Shown in pieces: positions 36,388 to 47,497 of a stretch of DNA of 64,000 nt. A program made the translations under genes and the position numbers. Numbering within the stretch: the first letter of the stretch is position 1; every line of letters begins with the position of its first letter. The notes below the pieces were generated by a model. The model was not told the origin of the DNA, did no database searches, and worked only from the letters and a program-made list of their open reading frames with translations. This DNA is from Coffea arabica (lineage: Eukaryota; Streptophyta; Magnoliopsida; Gentianales; Rubiaceae), in contig NC_092330.1 of NCBI RefSeq assembly GCF_036785885.1, positions 7,288,525-7,352,524 on the forward strand, in the 5' to 3' direction.

Positions 36388-36412
36388 AGTTTTTAGTACC
36401 GTTGTTGGGGAT
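36388..36412 (+). promoter_or_regulatory. Primer-binding-like site after the left LTR
   Basis: Directly after CCCTATCA the sequence reads AGTTTTTAGTACCGTTGTTG and GGGA. It is a decayed version of the 'TGGCGCCGTTGCCGGGGA' site (tRNA-Asp type) that follows 5' LTRs of Athila/Tat elements. This identifies 14320-36387 as a 5' LTR. Confidence 0.65.
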
Positions 36413-36644
36413 TTAGGTGCAACACTAGAATTAAAACAAGATTTATTAATTTAGATTTTGTTACTTTCTTTTTATTTTACTAATTTTATAGTTTCTATCT
36501 TTTAGCTGTAATTTTGATTATTTGTAGGTATTAAATTCTTCACCAAAAGCACAATTTCAAGAATTAAACACGGCGAGAAGAGGAAGAAGATGCGCTCAAC
36601 AAGAGCAAATTGAAGTGGAAAGCATAGGTAAAATTTCTGTCAAA

Positions 36645-38280
36645 ATGGAGGAGCAAAAGCCAAGACCTTTGAGGGATTATACCTTGCTAAATGAATCGGG
36701 AGCACAAACTAGCATTGAAAGGCCGGCAATTAACGGAAACAACTTTGAAATCAAGTTCTCACTCATCTAAATGGTTCAACAACGTCAATTTGGAGGAAAT
36801 GCGATAGAGGATCCTAATACTCATCTAGCCAATTTCATGAATTTATGTGGTACAATCAAAATAAATTGAGTAAGTGATGATGCAATTAACTTAAAGTTTT
36901 TTTTTTTTTTTACTTTGTGATAAAGCGAAGGTATAGCTAAATTCTTATTCACCTAATAATTTCACTTCTTGAGGTGAGTTGACAAAAGTATTTTTGAATA
37001 AATATTTTTTTCTTGGAAAAATGGCTAAATTTAGTATTGACATTACAAGTTTTACTCAATATGAAGGCGAGTCGTTACATGAAACTTGGGAGAGATTCAA
37101 AGATCTTCAAAAAAGATATCCCCACCATGGTCTCCTCAATTTGTTGGTTGTTCAAATTTTCTATAATGGATTTAACTATCCAACCGAAATCAACATAGAT
37201 GCCTCCGTTGGTGGAGTTTTAATGAAAAAATTAACCAACGATACTCAAGTTTTCATAGAGAAAATAGTTTCTAACAACTATCAATGGACAAATAAAGAGA
37301 TAACTCAAGAAGAACGGTTGGCATGTATGAAATTGACACTCTCAACTTTTTAAGTGTTAAATTAGAAAATATGTTTAATTCTCATATAGATAACGTTGAG
37401 AGGTTGCTAAGTGAACAAGGGGGAAGTGGTTCAAATTCTCATGTAAGCGTTGCTTATTGTTCAACATGTGGTGATAATCATGATAGTGCTAATTGTTTTC
37501 ATGTGGAGCAAGTTCATAATGTCAACAACTACAATAGACCACATCAAAATAATAATTTTACAAACACTTATAACCCCGATTGGAAGAATCATCCTAATTT
37601 AGGGTGGAGAGACCAATCAACTTTACAAAAATCTATCAATCCACTTGATTTTTCAACAAGGTCACTTGAGTCACGTTTTGCAACTTTAGAGGCTAATTTG
37701 AAAAACATGTTCATAAAACAAAAGAAAGATTTGATGATGTTAAAACGAACATGAACAATATGATGATCGTGATTAGGGATATGCAAGGTCAATTAGGTAA
37801 TATTGCTAATTCCATTAATTTGAGACAATCAGGTGAATTTTTAAATAAAATCGAGATGAATTCTAGAGAACATGTGAATGCAATCACTCTTGGGAGTGAT
37901 AACAATTAGAGGATAATCACCTTGATAAAAATGAAAAGAATGATGAAAATGGGAGTAATAATGAACAAGAAGGTAAAAAGGATCATGTTTCAAATGAGTT
38001 TGATATGTCTTCTTCTCATATTTCTCATAAGAATGCTATTAACTCCATTCTTTTCCCAATAGGATGAAACAAAGCAATAAGGAGAAGGAATTTGAGAAAT
38101 TTGCTCAAATATTTAAGTAAATTATAATTAATATTCCTTTCGTTGATGCTATCTTACAAATTTCCTCTTATGCTCATTTTTTGAAGGATATTATGTCAAG
38201 AAAGAGGAAAATTGAAAATTATGAGGCAATAGCATTAACGGAGGAATGGTTGGCGTGCGTTCAAAACAAGCTAAATACAT
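36645..38280 (+). pseudogene. Athila/Tat-like gag with protease-proximal remnant
   Basis: ATG 36645 starts MEEQKPRPLRDYTLL, followed by the conserved ANNFEIK-like (NGNNFEIKFSLI), VQQRQFGG and EDPNTHL blocks. An open segment at 36979-37353 holds YEGESLHETWERFKDLQKR and the PHHG motif. A zinc knuckle CSTCGDNHDSANC is at about 37459-37497 and a 'NAITLGS' block near 37880. Near 38120-38270 INIPFVDAILQI and ALTEEWLA mark the region just before protease. Stops and frame changes occur at several points (for example 36766, 36868, 37350, 37910). Coding resemblance stops near 38280, where protease, RT and integrase should follow, so the element is non-autonomous. Confidence 0.7.
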
Positions 38281-39775
38281 GAAAAGAGATCCTTAATCCT
38301 AAAGTTCAAGTGGATAATGGCAAGAAATCAAATAGATTTTGGGATTGTTTAAAATGTTTCTCAAGAAATTCTCATACATATTGCGATCGTGCTAACTCTT
38401 CTTTGTTTGATAATAAGGATGATTTGGAAATAGGACAAGCTAAAAAGATGGTGAATGGAAAGAGAAATTTTATCCCTTGGAAAGAAAATAGTTCATTTTC
38501 ACCTCTAAAGTGAACTTCAAAAAGAAACACTTTTGACTCGAACCAATGACTATAAACAAAAGTGCTAATTGAGAGGCAACCCAATGTATTAAATTATTTC
38601 TTTTAATGTGTTTTCATGTTTATTAGAAGTATTAAGTTGTATTTGTTACATTTATTTTGTAGGTTTCAAAAGTTAAGGCAAAAGTCACTTTTTGAAGGTT
38701 GGCAAGGAACACAAACACATGAAGAATTCAACCCCTTATTTTGCATTTTAGATGTTTTTGATTCGTTATGAAGGGGAATGGTTACAATTCAAGAAAGATG
38801 AAGGTTGCAAGCAAAAGGGCAATTTACCATAGAGGGAGTATTTTTTTTTTTTTTACTCTTGCTTTTTCTTTTTACATAGTGAGGACAATGTACACTTTAA
38901 GTGGGGGGGGGGGGAAGAGAAAAATGGTTCAAAATTTTCACAAATTTTAAAAAAATTTCATGACCATGAGTAGTCAATTTCTTCCTTTGAAGTAAAATTG
39001 ATGTGTTTTAAGAATTTCATTCCTTATTTGACTTGAAAATAGCTCTTATATGACTATAATTTTTGCTATGAAAAAATATATCTTGTAAAGTGGAAGTAGT
39101 TATACCTTGAATTTTCCATGTTTGATAAGTTTCCTATCTTGATTGAATTTCACAATTTGAGTAATGAATATGGTCAATATTTGCATTATTTTTTCTATGA
39201 TCATTATATATGAGGGAAGTTACTTAAACAATGACAAAAAAAGAAAAAGAGAAAAAACAAAAGAAAAAAGAAATAATACAAATGTTTACTCAATGATTCT
39301 TAAAGTTTACTAATCGAAAGTTTTCATCTACAAATGTTGACTTTCGCGTAAAATGGCTCTTGAATTATGAGTATGCAAATCAACTCTTCTTAGTGCTGAA
39401 ATTGAGTAATCAGAGGTCTTCATCTACCAATGTCAATTTTCAGTTCAAAAGACATCTTCACTACTTGAGAAAGTTATTTATGTATTAAATAAATGCCTCT
39501 TTGAATAACAAAGATGGTCATGGAATTTGTTTGTCTTGACTTGACTATATGAGCTGTTTAAAAGTGAAATTAAGTTGAGGGGAGAAAATGAGTTGAACAA
39601 GTCTTAATTCTTGATATTGTGGTAGATTGAATGGTTGTATAATGGTGATTTACCTTGTTATTAAGGAAATTAATTTGAAAGATACATGAGTACAAACGGA
39701 TATATTTAAACTATTATGATGATTTGTAACTCTTAATTGCTTGAGAACAAGCAATAGTTCAAGTGAGGGAGAGTT
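38281..39775 (+). other. 3' internal non-coding region with G-tract and purine tract
   Basis: Text typical of the Athila/Tat 3' region is present: 'gaggcaaccca' (38574), 'gaggacaatgtac' (38881), and a G11-12 run near 38904-38914. Two copies of a 'tcatctac.aatgt..a.tttc' motif lie near 39325 and 39420. The region ends with a purine tract (AAGTGAGGGAGAG) just before the right LTR at 39776, the usual plus-strand primer position. The short ORF at 38310-38513 matches nothing I know. Confidence 0.6.
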
Positions 39776-40471
39776 TGATTAGCCTTTATTTTACCTATTT
39801 TTAGTTATGTTTTAGGGTAAGTTTTTGGTGTTTTTTAAGTTAAAATGGAAAATTTTCTCTGTACTTAGTTTTGCACTTTCTGCTCAATTCTCAACTTTGC
39901 TCTATTTTTGGACCAATTTTCTTGATGATAGAACACGAATTAGCTCTTGAACAAAACATAAAAGTTGTATCTCTTTGAATTAGCTTTCCAATTATTAAGA
40001 ATAATCTCATTTGGATCTCTGTAGGCAGAGAAATGACAAAATAACCATGACCGGTAAATGTTCTGTTTCAGCTTTCGATAGAAATTTCCCTGAATGTATT
40101 TCGACTTTTGACTAGGAAAATCAATAAACTAGATTTTGCTGTCTTCCCAAGAATTGCAGAGCTATGTCTTAGTTTCAAAATGGGTCAAGAATTACCTCAA
40201 TCCGATACTTGTAACTCAAAATATAGCCAAAATACCAAAGTGTATCAAAGCTGTTAAACTCTTTTTGACTTGAATCAATTTATATGATATCAAAACCTAC
40301 AAAAATAACACAAATTTGCATATTAACCAACACTTTTGTATGTTTTGGTTAAAAAACACTACTTGTATAAAAAGTAACTAATAAAGAAATTCAATTCTTC
40401 CATTTTAATTTAAAACACACCAAAAACTTACCCTAAAAACTAATCAAAATAGGTAAAATAAAGGCTAATCA
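39776..40471 (+). repeat. Right LTR of the 14320-40471 element
   Basis: The 696-bp stretch runs TGATTAGCC...GGCTAATCA, is preceded by a purine tract and followed by the TGATG duplication. Like the left LTR, its ends are inverted arms (about 39776-39857 and 40391-40471), but the sequence itself does not resemble the left LTR. A single-element origin is therefore problematic. Confidence 0.65.
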
Positions 40472-40476
40472 TGATG

Positions 40477-41525
40477 AGTCATATTTACGAATTGATGTCT
40501 TAGATACTTTTTCCAATAAAGCTTTTGCTTCTGAGTCATTTAATGATTTACCAAAGTGTCACTATATTATGTTTAGATGAGAATGTAAAGGACATTAATT
40601 TCTTAAACTCTTTGAAGCTTTTTTAGAAAGGCAAGGGGAGCTTTCATATGCAAAAAGTTAGCAGTTTGAAAAAATTGCTGCAATTAATGAAAATTCTTAT
40701 CCTAAATTGGAACTTAAACCTTTACCTGCTCATTTGAAGTTTGTTTTTCTAGAATCCAATGATATTTTTCTTGTTATTATTTATTAAGCCAAGTTGAGAC
40801 TGAAAAATTGTTAAGAGTGCTACGTGAACATAAGATGGCTATTGATTGGGGCATTTCAAATATCAAATGTATTAGTCTGTCTATGGTCATATAGTATTTT
40901 AATAGGGGAAATTGCTAAACCTTCAGTTGAGAATCAGAGAAGACTCAACCCAAATATGAAAGAAGTAGTTCGTGCAAAGGTAATTAAATTACTTGATGTA
41001 AGGATTCTTTATCCTATTTCTGATAGTTCTTGTGTGAGTCCTGTGCAAGTAGTATTGAATAAGGGAAGAATGATAGTGGTAAAGAATGAGAAAGATGAAT
41101 TAACCCCCACTAGATTGTGTGTCTGCATTAATTACAGGAAATTGAATACCGCCACAAGGGAGTACCATTTTCCACCACCATTTGTGGTTCAAATTCTAGA
41201 AAGATAGGCTGGCCAGAAGTTTTTTTGCTTTCTACATGGTTATTCGAGTTATAATTAAATCCCAATTGTTCCATAGGATTAGAAAAAGACAACTTTCATA
41301 TGCCCATATGGTACATTTATGTATAGAAGAATGTCTTTTGGACTTTGCAATGCTCCAGCTACCTTCTAATGGTACATGATAACCATTTTCTTAGATATGG
41401 TGAAAGATATGATTAGATTTTATGGATGATTTTTTTTTTTTTTTTTTTTTTTTTTGTATATAGTTCCTCTTTTGATGCTTGTTTGAATAATTTGAACCGT
41501 GTCTTGAAAAGGTGGGAAGAGTCTA

Positions 41526-41530
<5 letters not shown>
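40477..41530 (+). pseudogene. Athila-type reverse transcriptase region
   Basis: Codons resume with DESYLRIDVLDTFS and lead into pol. Recognisable blocks: HLKFVFLE (about 40730), RRLNPNMKEVVRAKVIKLLD (40940-41000), YPISDSSCVSPVQVV, CINYRKLN, then 'KTTFICPYG' and 'MSFGLCNAPAT' near 41290-41366. A poly-T tract interrupts the catalytic region near 41430; no intact YxDD motif is visible. 'SFDACLNNLNRVLKRWEES' codons follow to 41528. Many stops and frame changes. The RNase H part expected next is missing, replaced by the 41529-44660 block. Confidence 0.75.
41429..41456 (+). repeat. Poly-T tract of about 25 bases
   Basis: A long T run interrupts the reverse transcriptase codons at the region where the catalytic YxDD motif should be. 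It may be an expanded homopolymer or a minus-strand retro-tail. Confidence 0.9.

Positions 41531-41560
<30 letters not shown>
41529..41560 (+). repeat. (AT)16 microsatellite
   Basis: A pure AT run sits exactly where host RT coding resemblance ends and unassigned sequence begins. Confidence 0.95.
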
Positions 41561-41566
<6 letters not shown>

Positions 41567-43147
41567 AAGTCGTACTCTCATCTTTATCCTTTTATTTTGT
41601 CTCTTTCCTATGTGGCTTAATGACAAGGCAAGTAGGTGCAACGCACTTTATGAGTTAACCCCCTAATAACCTACGCTATTTCATCCCTCTTTTTTCTCTT
41701 GCCTTTACAATTCTAGATAATTCTTCCATAATTATCTCTTCCATTCTTTCACCTTTTTTTCCTTAACCCTAATCGTCAAGCCTAAATTTCCTAGGGATTA
41801 GTATAAATAATTTTCAATTATGTTTTTACTCTCTCTCATCTTCAACTCAATAGTTCGAAATATCAATTCAAATATTAGATTATCTTTATCAGATTATCGT
41901 TATCGCAGATACTCTACATTTTTATTCATATATATGGTTCTCGATCTATTACTCATCACTTTATCAAGCAGTGAAAATGTTTTCACTTTTCCACCAATTT
42001 TTTTGGAAATTTTTTTTTTTTTTTACTTCAATGCAAGGACCGGATTTGGAATTTCGTTTTTATTCCCTTCAATGCAAGGACTGCATTTAGACTTTGTTTA
42101 TGTTCGCTGTATGTGGTCTGTAATTTTCTACATCTTCTTCATAGCTAGGTCATTGAATTTGAATTTTCTAAGTAAGTCTTCAAAAGTTACAGTTTGGTTT
42201 TTATTTTTGGCAAGGTTTTGTAATTAATTTGTTATTTCAATTAATGGATTCACTCTTCAATTCAAGTAGAACACATATTGCTTTTTGGTTAGTGATTTAA
42301 AAATGGCCTTTTAAACTATGTGTTTTCACACGATTTTTTAATTGCCTTTGACAATTTATTAATTGTCTTCAACAATGTACTAATTTTTTTTTTATTTTCT
42401 AGGTTTCTGGGGTTAAAAAAATTTTGTGCAGCTTTCGATTTTTTTTTAGACTTTAGTAGAAAGCTTCTAAAGAATAAAAAGGTGTCACTGATTATATAAA
42501 TGGCAAGGCATCAAGTTCATTGTCATACAGCAGTTCACGTCATGCAATATACATCAGACTGTTTAGATTTTTTATGCTTTTGACTTAAGATCAAAATACA
42601 TCTTATGTTTTCGTTTTGCTTCTATTAGCCGTGAATAGATTTAGAAGGTTGTTTTGTTCTTATGACTTGATTGATTCTGAATTCTGATCTTTTATTAATA
42701 CTTCATTCGGCTTCTTTTCTTTTCACATTAACCTTTAAGCCATTTATATTAAGTACTAAAATTGATGTTTTGGTAACGGGTTGGCCATTCTTTTGTTTAC
42801 AGAAGATCAGCTAAGATTTGATCTTGCCTATTTTCAAGTTTTTGAATGTTATCATATCGTTGAATGTTTTTTTTTTTTTTTTGCATTTTTGAATTATTAA
42901 TCACTGAATTAGATGTTTAAGTTTACATTATAAGAGTATTTTTGAATAACAATGTGCACATAGTAATGTATTTAAGAAAGGTTATAATAGATTATACAAT
43001 AAGTTTGTATTTTATGCAAATATTTTTATGAACTACACTAAATAATTTATTATTTTTAAACAATTTCCATTCAACGAATGGGTACAAAACTAGTTTGGTA
43101 TTAAATTAGAAAAAAAAAAAAGGCACTTTATGGTTTGTGAAGATATT
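41561..43147. other. Unassigned insertion in the Athila pol gene
   Basis: No protein family is recognisable. A 'tataaataattttc' box near 41803 follows pyrimidine-rich DNA, and 'caatgcaagga.c..attt' occurs twice (42030, 42071). This looks like the promoter/leader or LTR of some element. Boundaries are unknown. The ORF at 41820-42227 is AT-rich and hydrophobic by composition only. Confidence 0.35.
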
Positions 43148-43430
43148 GGGCCTGTTTGGCACCCTAGTTTTTTACCAAGTTTTTTAGCTACTAGTTTTTA
43201 AACAACTTTTGCTACAGGAACCCCAAAAAACTTTTCAAAGTTTTTTCACCTACACACTTCAAAAATCTATACACAAAAAATTTCTCAAAAACTTTTCTTC
43301 CTCCCTCATCCAACCCACCACACCAATCACCGCCTCCACCACCTCTCCCGGCGCCGATCACCTATTCCGGCGCCGCCGGTAACCTCAAAATTTTTTTTTG
43401 AATGTTTGAGTCCCTCACCCTCAAAAATTT
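43148..43430 (+). mobile_element. MITE-like terminus
   Basis: The stretch opens GGGCCTGTTTGGCACCC, a terminal sequence style common among plant hAT-like and related MITEs, and then becomes purine/pyrimidine-biased with a GC-rich 'ccggcgccg' patch near 43350-43380. No matching inverted end was found to the right, so the partner terminus may be lost or the adjoining AT-rich array may be part of it. Confidence 0.4.
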
Positions 43431-44650
43431 ATTATATATATTATATATTTATATATTTATTTAAACATATTATAAATATTTTATTTTATTTAAAATATAT
43501 TTTTATATTTTTATATAAATATTATATACCATATAAATTAATATTAAGATAAATATGTAATTATACATTTATATAAATATTATATATTATATATTTAATA
43601 TATATAATACATATTATATATATTACACATTTATGTATATATATTTATATACAATTATATTATGTATTATGTATAACATAATACATTTATACATAATATT
43701 AACACACAATATTAATTATATATTTATACATAATACTAATACATTTATACATTTATATTAATTATATTAATGCATTTATACATAATATTATATATTTATA
43801 TATTTATAATATATTAATTTATATATTTATATAATATTCATTTATAATAATATACAATTATTACATTTGTAAATATATTTATATTATGTATTATATATAA
43901 TATAATACATTTATATATTTTTATATAACTATATAAATATATTTATTTATAAATGTATTATAAATGCATAAATATATATAAATATTTAAACAATAAAAAT
44001 TATAAATTATAAACAATATTAATTATACATTTATACATAATATTAATACATTAATACATTTATATTAATTATATTAATACAGTTATACATAATCATCACA
44101 TATATATTTATAAATTATAATTTATACATTTATATAATATTCATTTATAATATATACATTTATATTAATTATACATTTATACATCTATAAATATATGTAT
44201 ATTATGTATTATATATAATATAATACATTTATATATTTTTATATAAATATATAAATATATTTATATATAAATATTTATAAATGTATTATAAATGCATAAA
44301 TGCATATAAATATTTAAACAATAAAAATTATAAATTATACATTTATACATAATATTAATACATTTATACATTTATATTAATTATATTAATACATTTATAC
44401 ATAATCATCGTATACATTTATAAATTATAATTTATACATTTATATAATATTCATTTATAATTTATACATTTATATTAATTATACATTTATACATTTATAA
44501 ATATATGTATTTTACGTATTATATATAATATAATACATTTATATATTTTTATATAAATATATAAATATATTTATTTCTAAATATTTATAAATGTATTATA
44601 AATGCATAAATGTTTAAGAATATAAAAATATAAAAATTATAAATTATAAA
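43430..44650. repeat. AT-rich tandem array, unit about 310-320 bp
   Basis: About 1.2 kb of almost pure A/T. The phrase 'ttatatataatataatacat' recurs at about 43891, 44209 and 44519 (spacing 318 and 310), each followed by the same order of words ('aatgtattataaatgcataaa', then 'ataaaaattataaatta'). The array therefore has at least three diverged higher-order units. It ends at host integrase codons near 44660. Confidence 0.8.
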
Positions 44651-44659
44651 ATACTCAAA

Positions 44660-45740
44660 AATATGTTTTAAAGATGCGTACCAGAGGAGGAGATATCCGC
44701 AATTCTGGAGCATTATCATTCATCTTCTTATAGTGGTCATCATGGGTCAGAAAGAATTATGGCAAAGATGTTACAATCAAGATTCTTTTGCTCAACATTA
44801 TTTAAAGATGCCAGATGTTTTGTTATAGCATGTGACAACAGATAGGAGATGCCATAAAATGGAATTTTGGAGGTTGAACCATTTGACAATTGGGGCTTAG
44901 ACTTCATGGGCCATTTCTGCCTTCTTATGAGAATTTGTATATTTTAATTGCAATGGATTATATTACGAAATGGGTAGAAATAGTGGGCTGTTTACGGATA
45001 ATAAGAGGCAAAGTATGGTAACATTTGTCAGGAAAAATATTTTCACATGCTTTAGAGTGTCGCGTGCAATATTGAGTGATCATGGAGTTCATTTGAAAAT
45101 GTTTAATTTTGGGCATTGTTGGCTAGATATGGTGTCAAGTTCTACAGTGGTACTACTTATTATCATCAGACTGGTGGTCAAGTTGAGGTGTCCAATAGGA
45201 AGATTAAGCAAATATTAGAAAAGATAATGAATTCATCTAGAAGGATTGGGTAATAAAGCTTGATGATTTTTTATGGGTATATCGGACTGCTTACAAGACT
45301 CCTTTGGTATGTTCCCATATCAATTAGTTTATCGTAAGTCATGTCATTTGTCAATGAAATTAGAGCATCTAGCTTATTGGGTAGTCAAAACACATAATTT
45401 TGACCTCAAAAGTGCTGAAAAAAAAATAGATTGCTTCATTTGAATGAGTTTGAGGAGATTCAACGAGAGGCATATGAGAATGCTTGTATCTATAAGGAAA
45501 GAGTCAAAGCATGGCATGATAAGTAGACAGTTCGACATGAATTCCAAATAGGGCAAAAAACTATTACTCATTTCTTGTTTTAACTTGTTTCCTGGTAAGT
45601 TGAAATCGAGGTGGTTGGGTCCTCTCGTAATTACCCCGATTGGTCGGTACGGTGGTCTTGAAATTTGAACAGAAGGGCAAGATCCATTTGTGGTTAATGG
45701 GCAAAGGTTGAAATTATATCTTGAAGGTGATAAAATTGGA
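44660..45740 (+). pseudogene. Athila-type integrase region
   Basis: Decayed codons resume with RCVPEEEISAILEHYHSSSY and SGHHG, the start of the zinc-binding domain, followed by a core with SRAILSDHGVH (about 45055-45090), Y-HQTGGQVE-like codons split by frame changes (45155-45190), and a C-terminal GPLVITPIGRYG block near 45625. At least five stops or frame changes are present. The expected first catalytic Asp region near 44890-44920 is degraded. This segment belongs to the same host element as 12531-14314 and 40477-41530. Confidence 0.72.
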
Positions 45741-46559
45741 ATAGTACAAAAAGTAACATTGACAAGATGTTAAGAGTGTTGTCCAATCGAGTTAAAGACG
45801 TTAAATTTAACACTTTTCAGGAGGCAACTTGATTTTCTTTCCAGTTTTCTTTTTGATATTTTGTTTTATTTGATTTCATTATTAATTGAACTTTTGTTTG
45901 TTTTGCAGGAACTCAGGACTGGAAGTTTGCTGTGAAAACACAAAAAAAAAAGAAAAAGAAAAAGCACGGATCAAATGAAGCCTAGCTCTAAGTTCGGACT
46001 AAAGTCCAACTATGCATTTTTTTCCTTTTTCTTGCTTTCTTTTTCCTTTATTCAAATTCCTCCATATACTCAGTATCAAATCCTTTTCTCAACACACTTT
46101 ACTTCAAAACTCGCTATAAAATTAAACCTAATCCATTTATTTTTCCAAGTTCAAGCAGATTTGACAAGTAAGGACACATCCAAATGGATTGTTGGAGCTA
46201 ATTCAACTCTCAAGCCCTAGGTTCACAATCTTTCAAAATTTTGCCAAATTGGAGCTTGAAATGAAGTGGCTTTTGCTTTTATTTTTTGGCAGGGGAGTAA
46301 TTCTTATTTGATCTCTTGTTAATTTAGCACTTCAAATTAGCCATAATTTGCAAATTGGCTAGTGTGTGTTCTTGGTGTAGTGTGTGTGAATCTTTAGGGA
46401 ATTTTTGGATGAATTTCTATTGAATTTTTTAGGTGATTTTCTGGTGTTTGATGGATTGTTTACATGTTTCTTAGTTGTGTTTTGCTCATTATTTTGAAAT
46501 ATTAAGGTTTGGAAAAAATACTCTGTGTTGGGCTAGTTGTGAATGCATGGTGAGTCGGA
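45741..46559 (+). other. Post-integrase spacer of the Athila element
   Basis: It contains 'ttcaggaggcaacttgattt' near 45816 and 'ttttgcaggaactcaggac' near 45903, the characteristic text between pol and the third ORF of Athila-type elements. The ORF at 45975-46220 is not recognisable. Confidence 0.5.
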
Positions 46560-47497
46560 TACATTGGTAGATTTGTTCTTGTTGTGTGATTATTGTGATG
46601 CCTTCATGTCCTAAAAGGGTGAGGTCAACTACTGGTGGGGCTAGTACTAGCCCCGCACCAGTATTTGATAATTCCCAATTTCTCTCTGTTGAGAATAAAA
46701 CTTGGTACGCAGCCCATGTTAATAATAAAGTTTTACAGAGGCAGACCTTGATCCTGCTTTTGATACTGACTATAATTTTTAGAATTTGTTTGTTAATATT
46801 GGTTGGGATTGTTTGTTGAATTTGCTGAAGGCATATTACCTAGCCCATGTTCGTCAGTTCTATGCTAATATTAAAAACAAGGATGTGTTTAATCTGGTGC
46901 TAGTTGAAAGCTATGTAAAAGGGGTATTGATTGTTGTGACTCGTGTTGGGTTACCTACATTGTCGGGTGCCAAGAATGATGGCCCTATTTTTTATCATGG
47001 GAAGTATCTTGTGAATGGCGATCCTAATTGGGTTTTTGAGTCTTCGCATCCTAAATTTTGCTCAGGTAGCTAACTGAGAGAGATATTAGATCCAGACACT
47101 GGAAGCTAAGTTCTATATGTCACACATTCCTACCAAGTCTTTACAGTTGAGGTATAGCTTGTTGGTATATCTGTTTAATCATAATATTATGCTTGCCTCT
47201 AGTAGTAAGAATGAAGTGTGTGTCACCGATTGTTATTTCTTAGACCAGTTGGAGAATGGGTTAGGTGGCATCGATGGGATTTCGCTAGTTACTATCATTA
47301 TGGGTACTATGACTTGCACCGCTGGGTACAAGGGGATAAAAAAAGCATTTCCTCATGGTCACCTCCTTATTATGCTTTTTTAGCATTCTGGTGTGGATTT
47401 GGTGAGGGAGCCAACATAGGTTGCAACTATGATTGTTAATCGCTCTACCGTTACATGTATTGCCTACCACCCTGAGCCTAATGCTGCAAGTCTCAAG
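46560..47497 (+). pseudogene. Athila post-pol ORF (putative plant transposon protein), 5' part
   Basis: From ATG 46598 (MPSCPKRVRSTTGGAS...) through FDNSQFLSVENKTWY the reading resembles the third ORF of Athila elements, sometimes called env-like. Further blocks are YYLAHVRQFYANIKNKD (about 46830-46880), 'NDGPIFYHGKYLVNGDPNW' (46975-47032) and QLRYSLLVYLFNHNIMLAS (47147-47205). Four or more frame changes break it. No signal peptide or transmembrane segment typical of a true envelope is evident, so I would not call it functional env. It continues at 49013 after a TIR element. Confidence 0.5.

Larger units (their letters stand above)
14320..40471 (+). mobile_element. Non-autonomous Athila/Tat-like LTR element with two unlike LTRs, carrying nested DNA transposons
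   Basis: The outer ends are TGATAGGGTATTTT (14320) and AAAGGCTAATCA (40471). Both are flanked by TGATG (14315-14319 and 40472-40476), and the host Athila reading frame is continuous when the insert is removed. Inside are a left LTR (14320-36387, holding a 19.9 kb CACTA), a primer-binding-like site, gag and protease remnants, a G-tract region, a purine tract and a right LTR (39776-40471). Own length without nested elements is about 6.2 kb. Reverse transcriptase and integrase are missing, so it depended on a helper. Left and right LTRs show no obvious similarity, which is abnormal for one retrotransposition event. Confidence 0.8.

Noticed and set aside
46598..47497. True envelope gene in the Athila element
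   Set aside because: No signal peptide or clear fusion/transmembrane pattern; it fits the post-pol plant transposon protein better, and it is broken.
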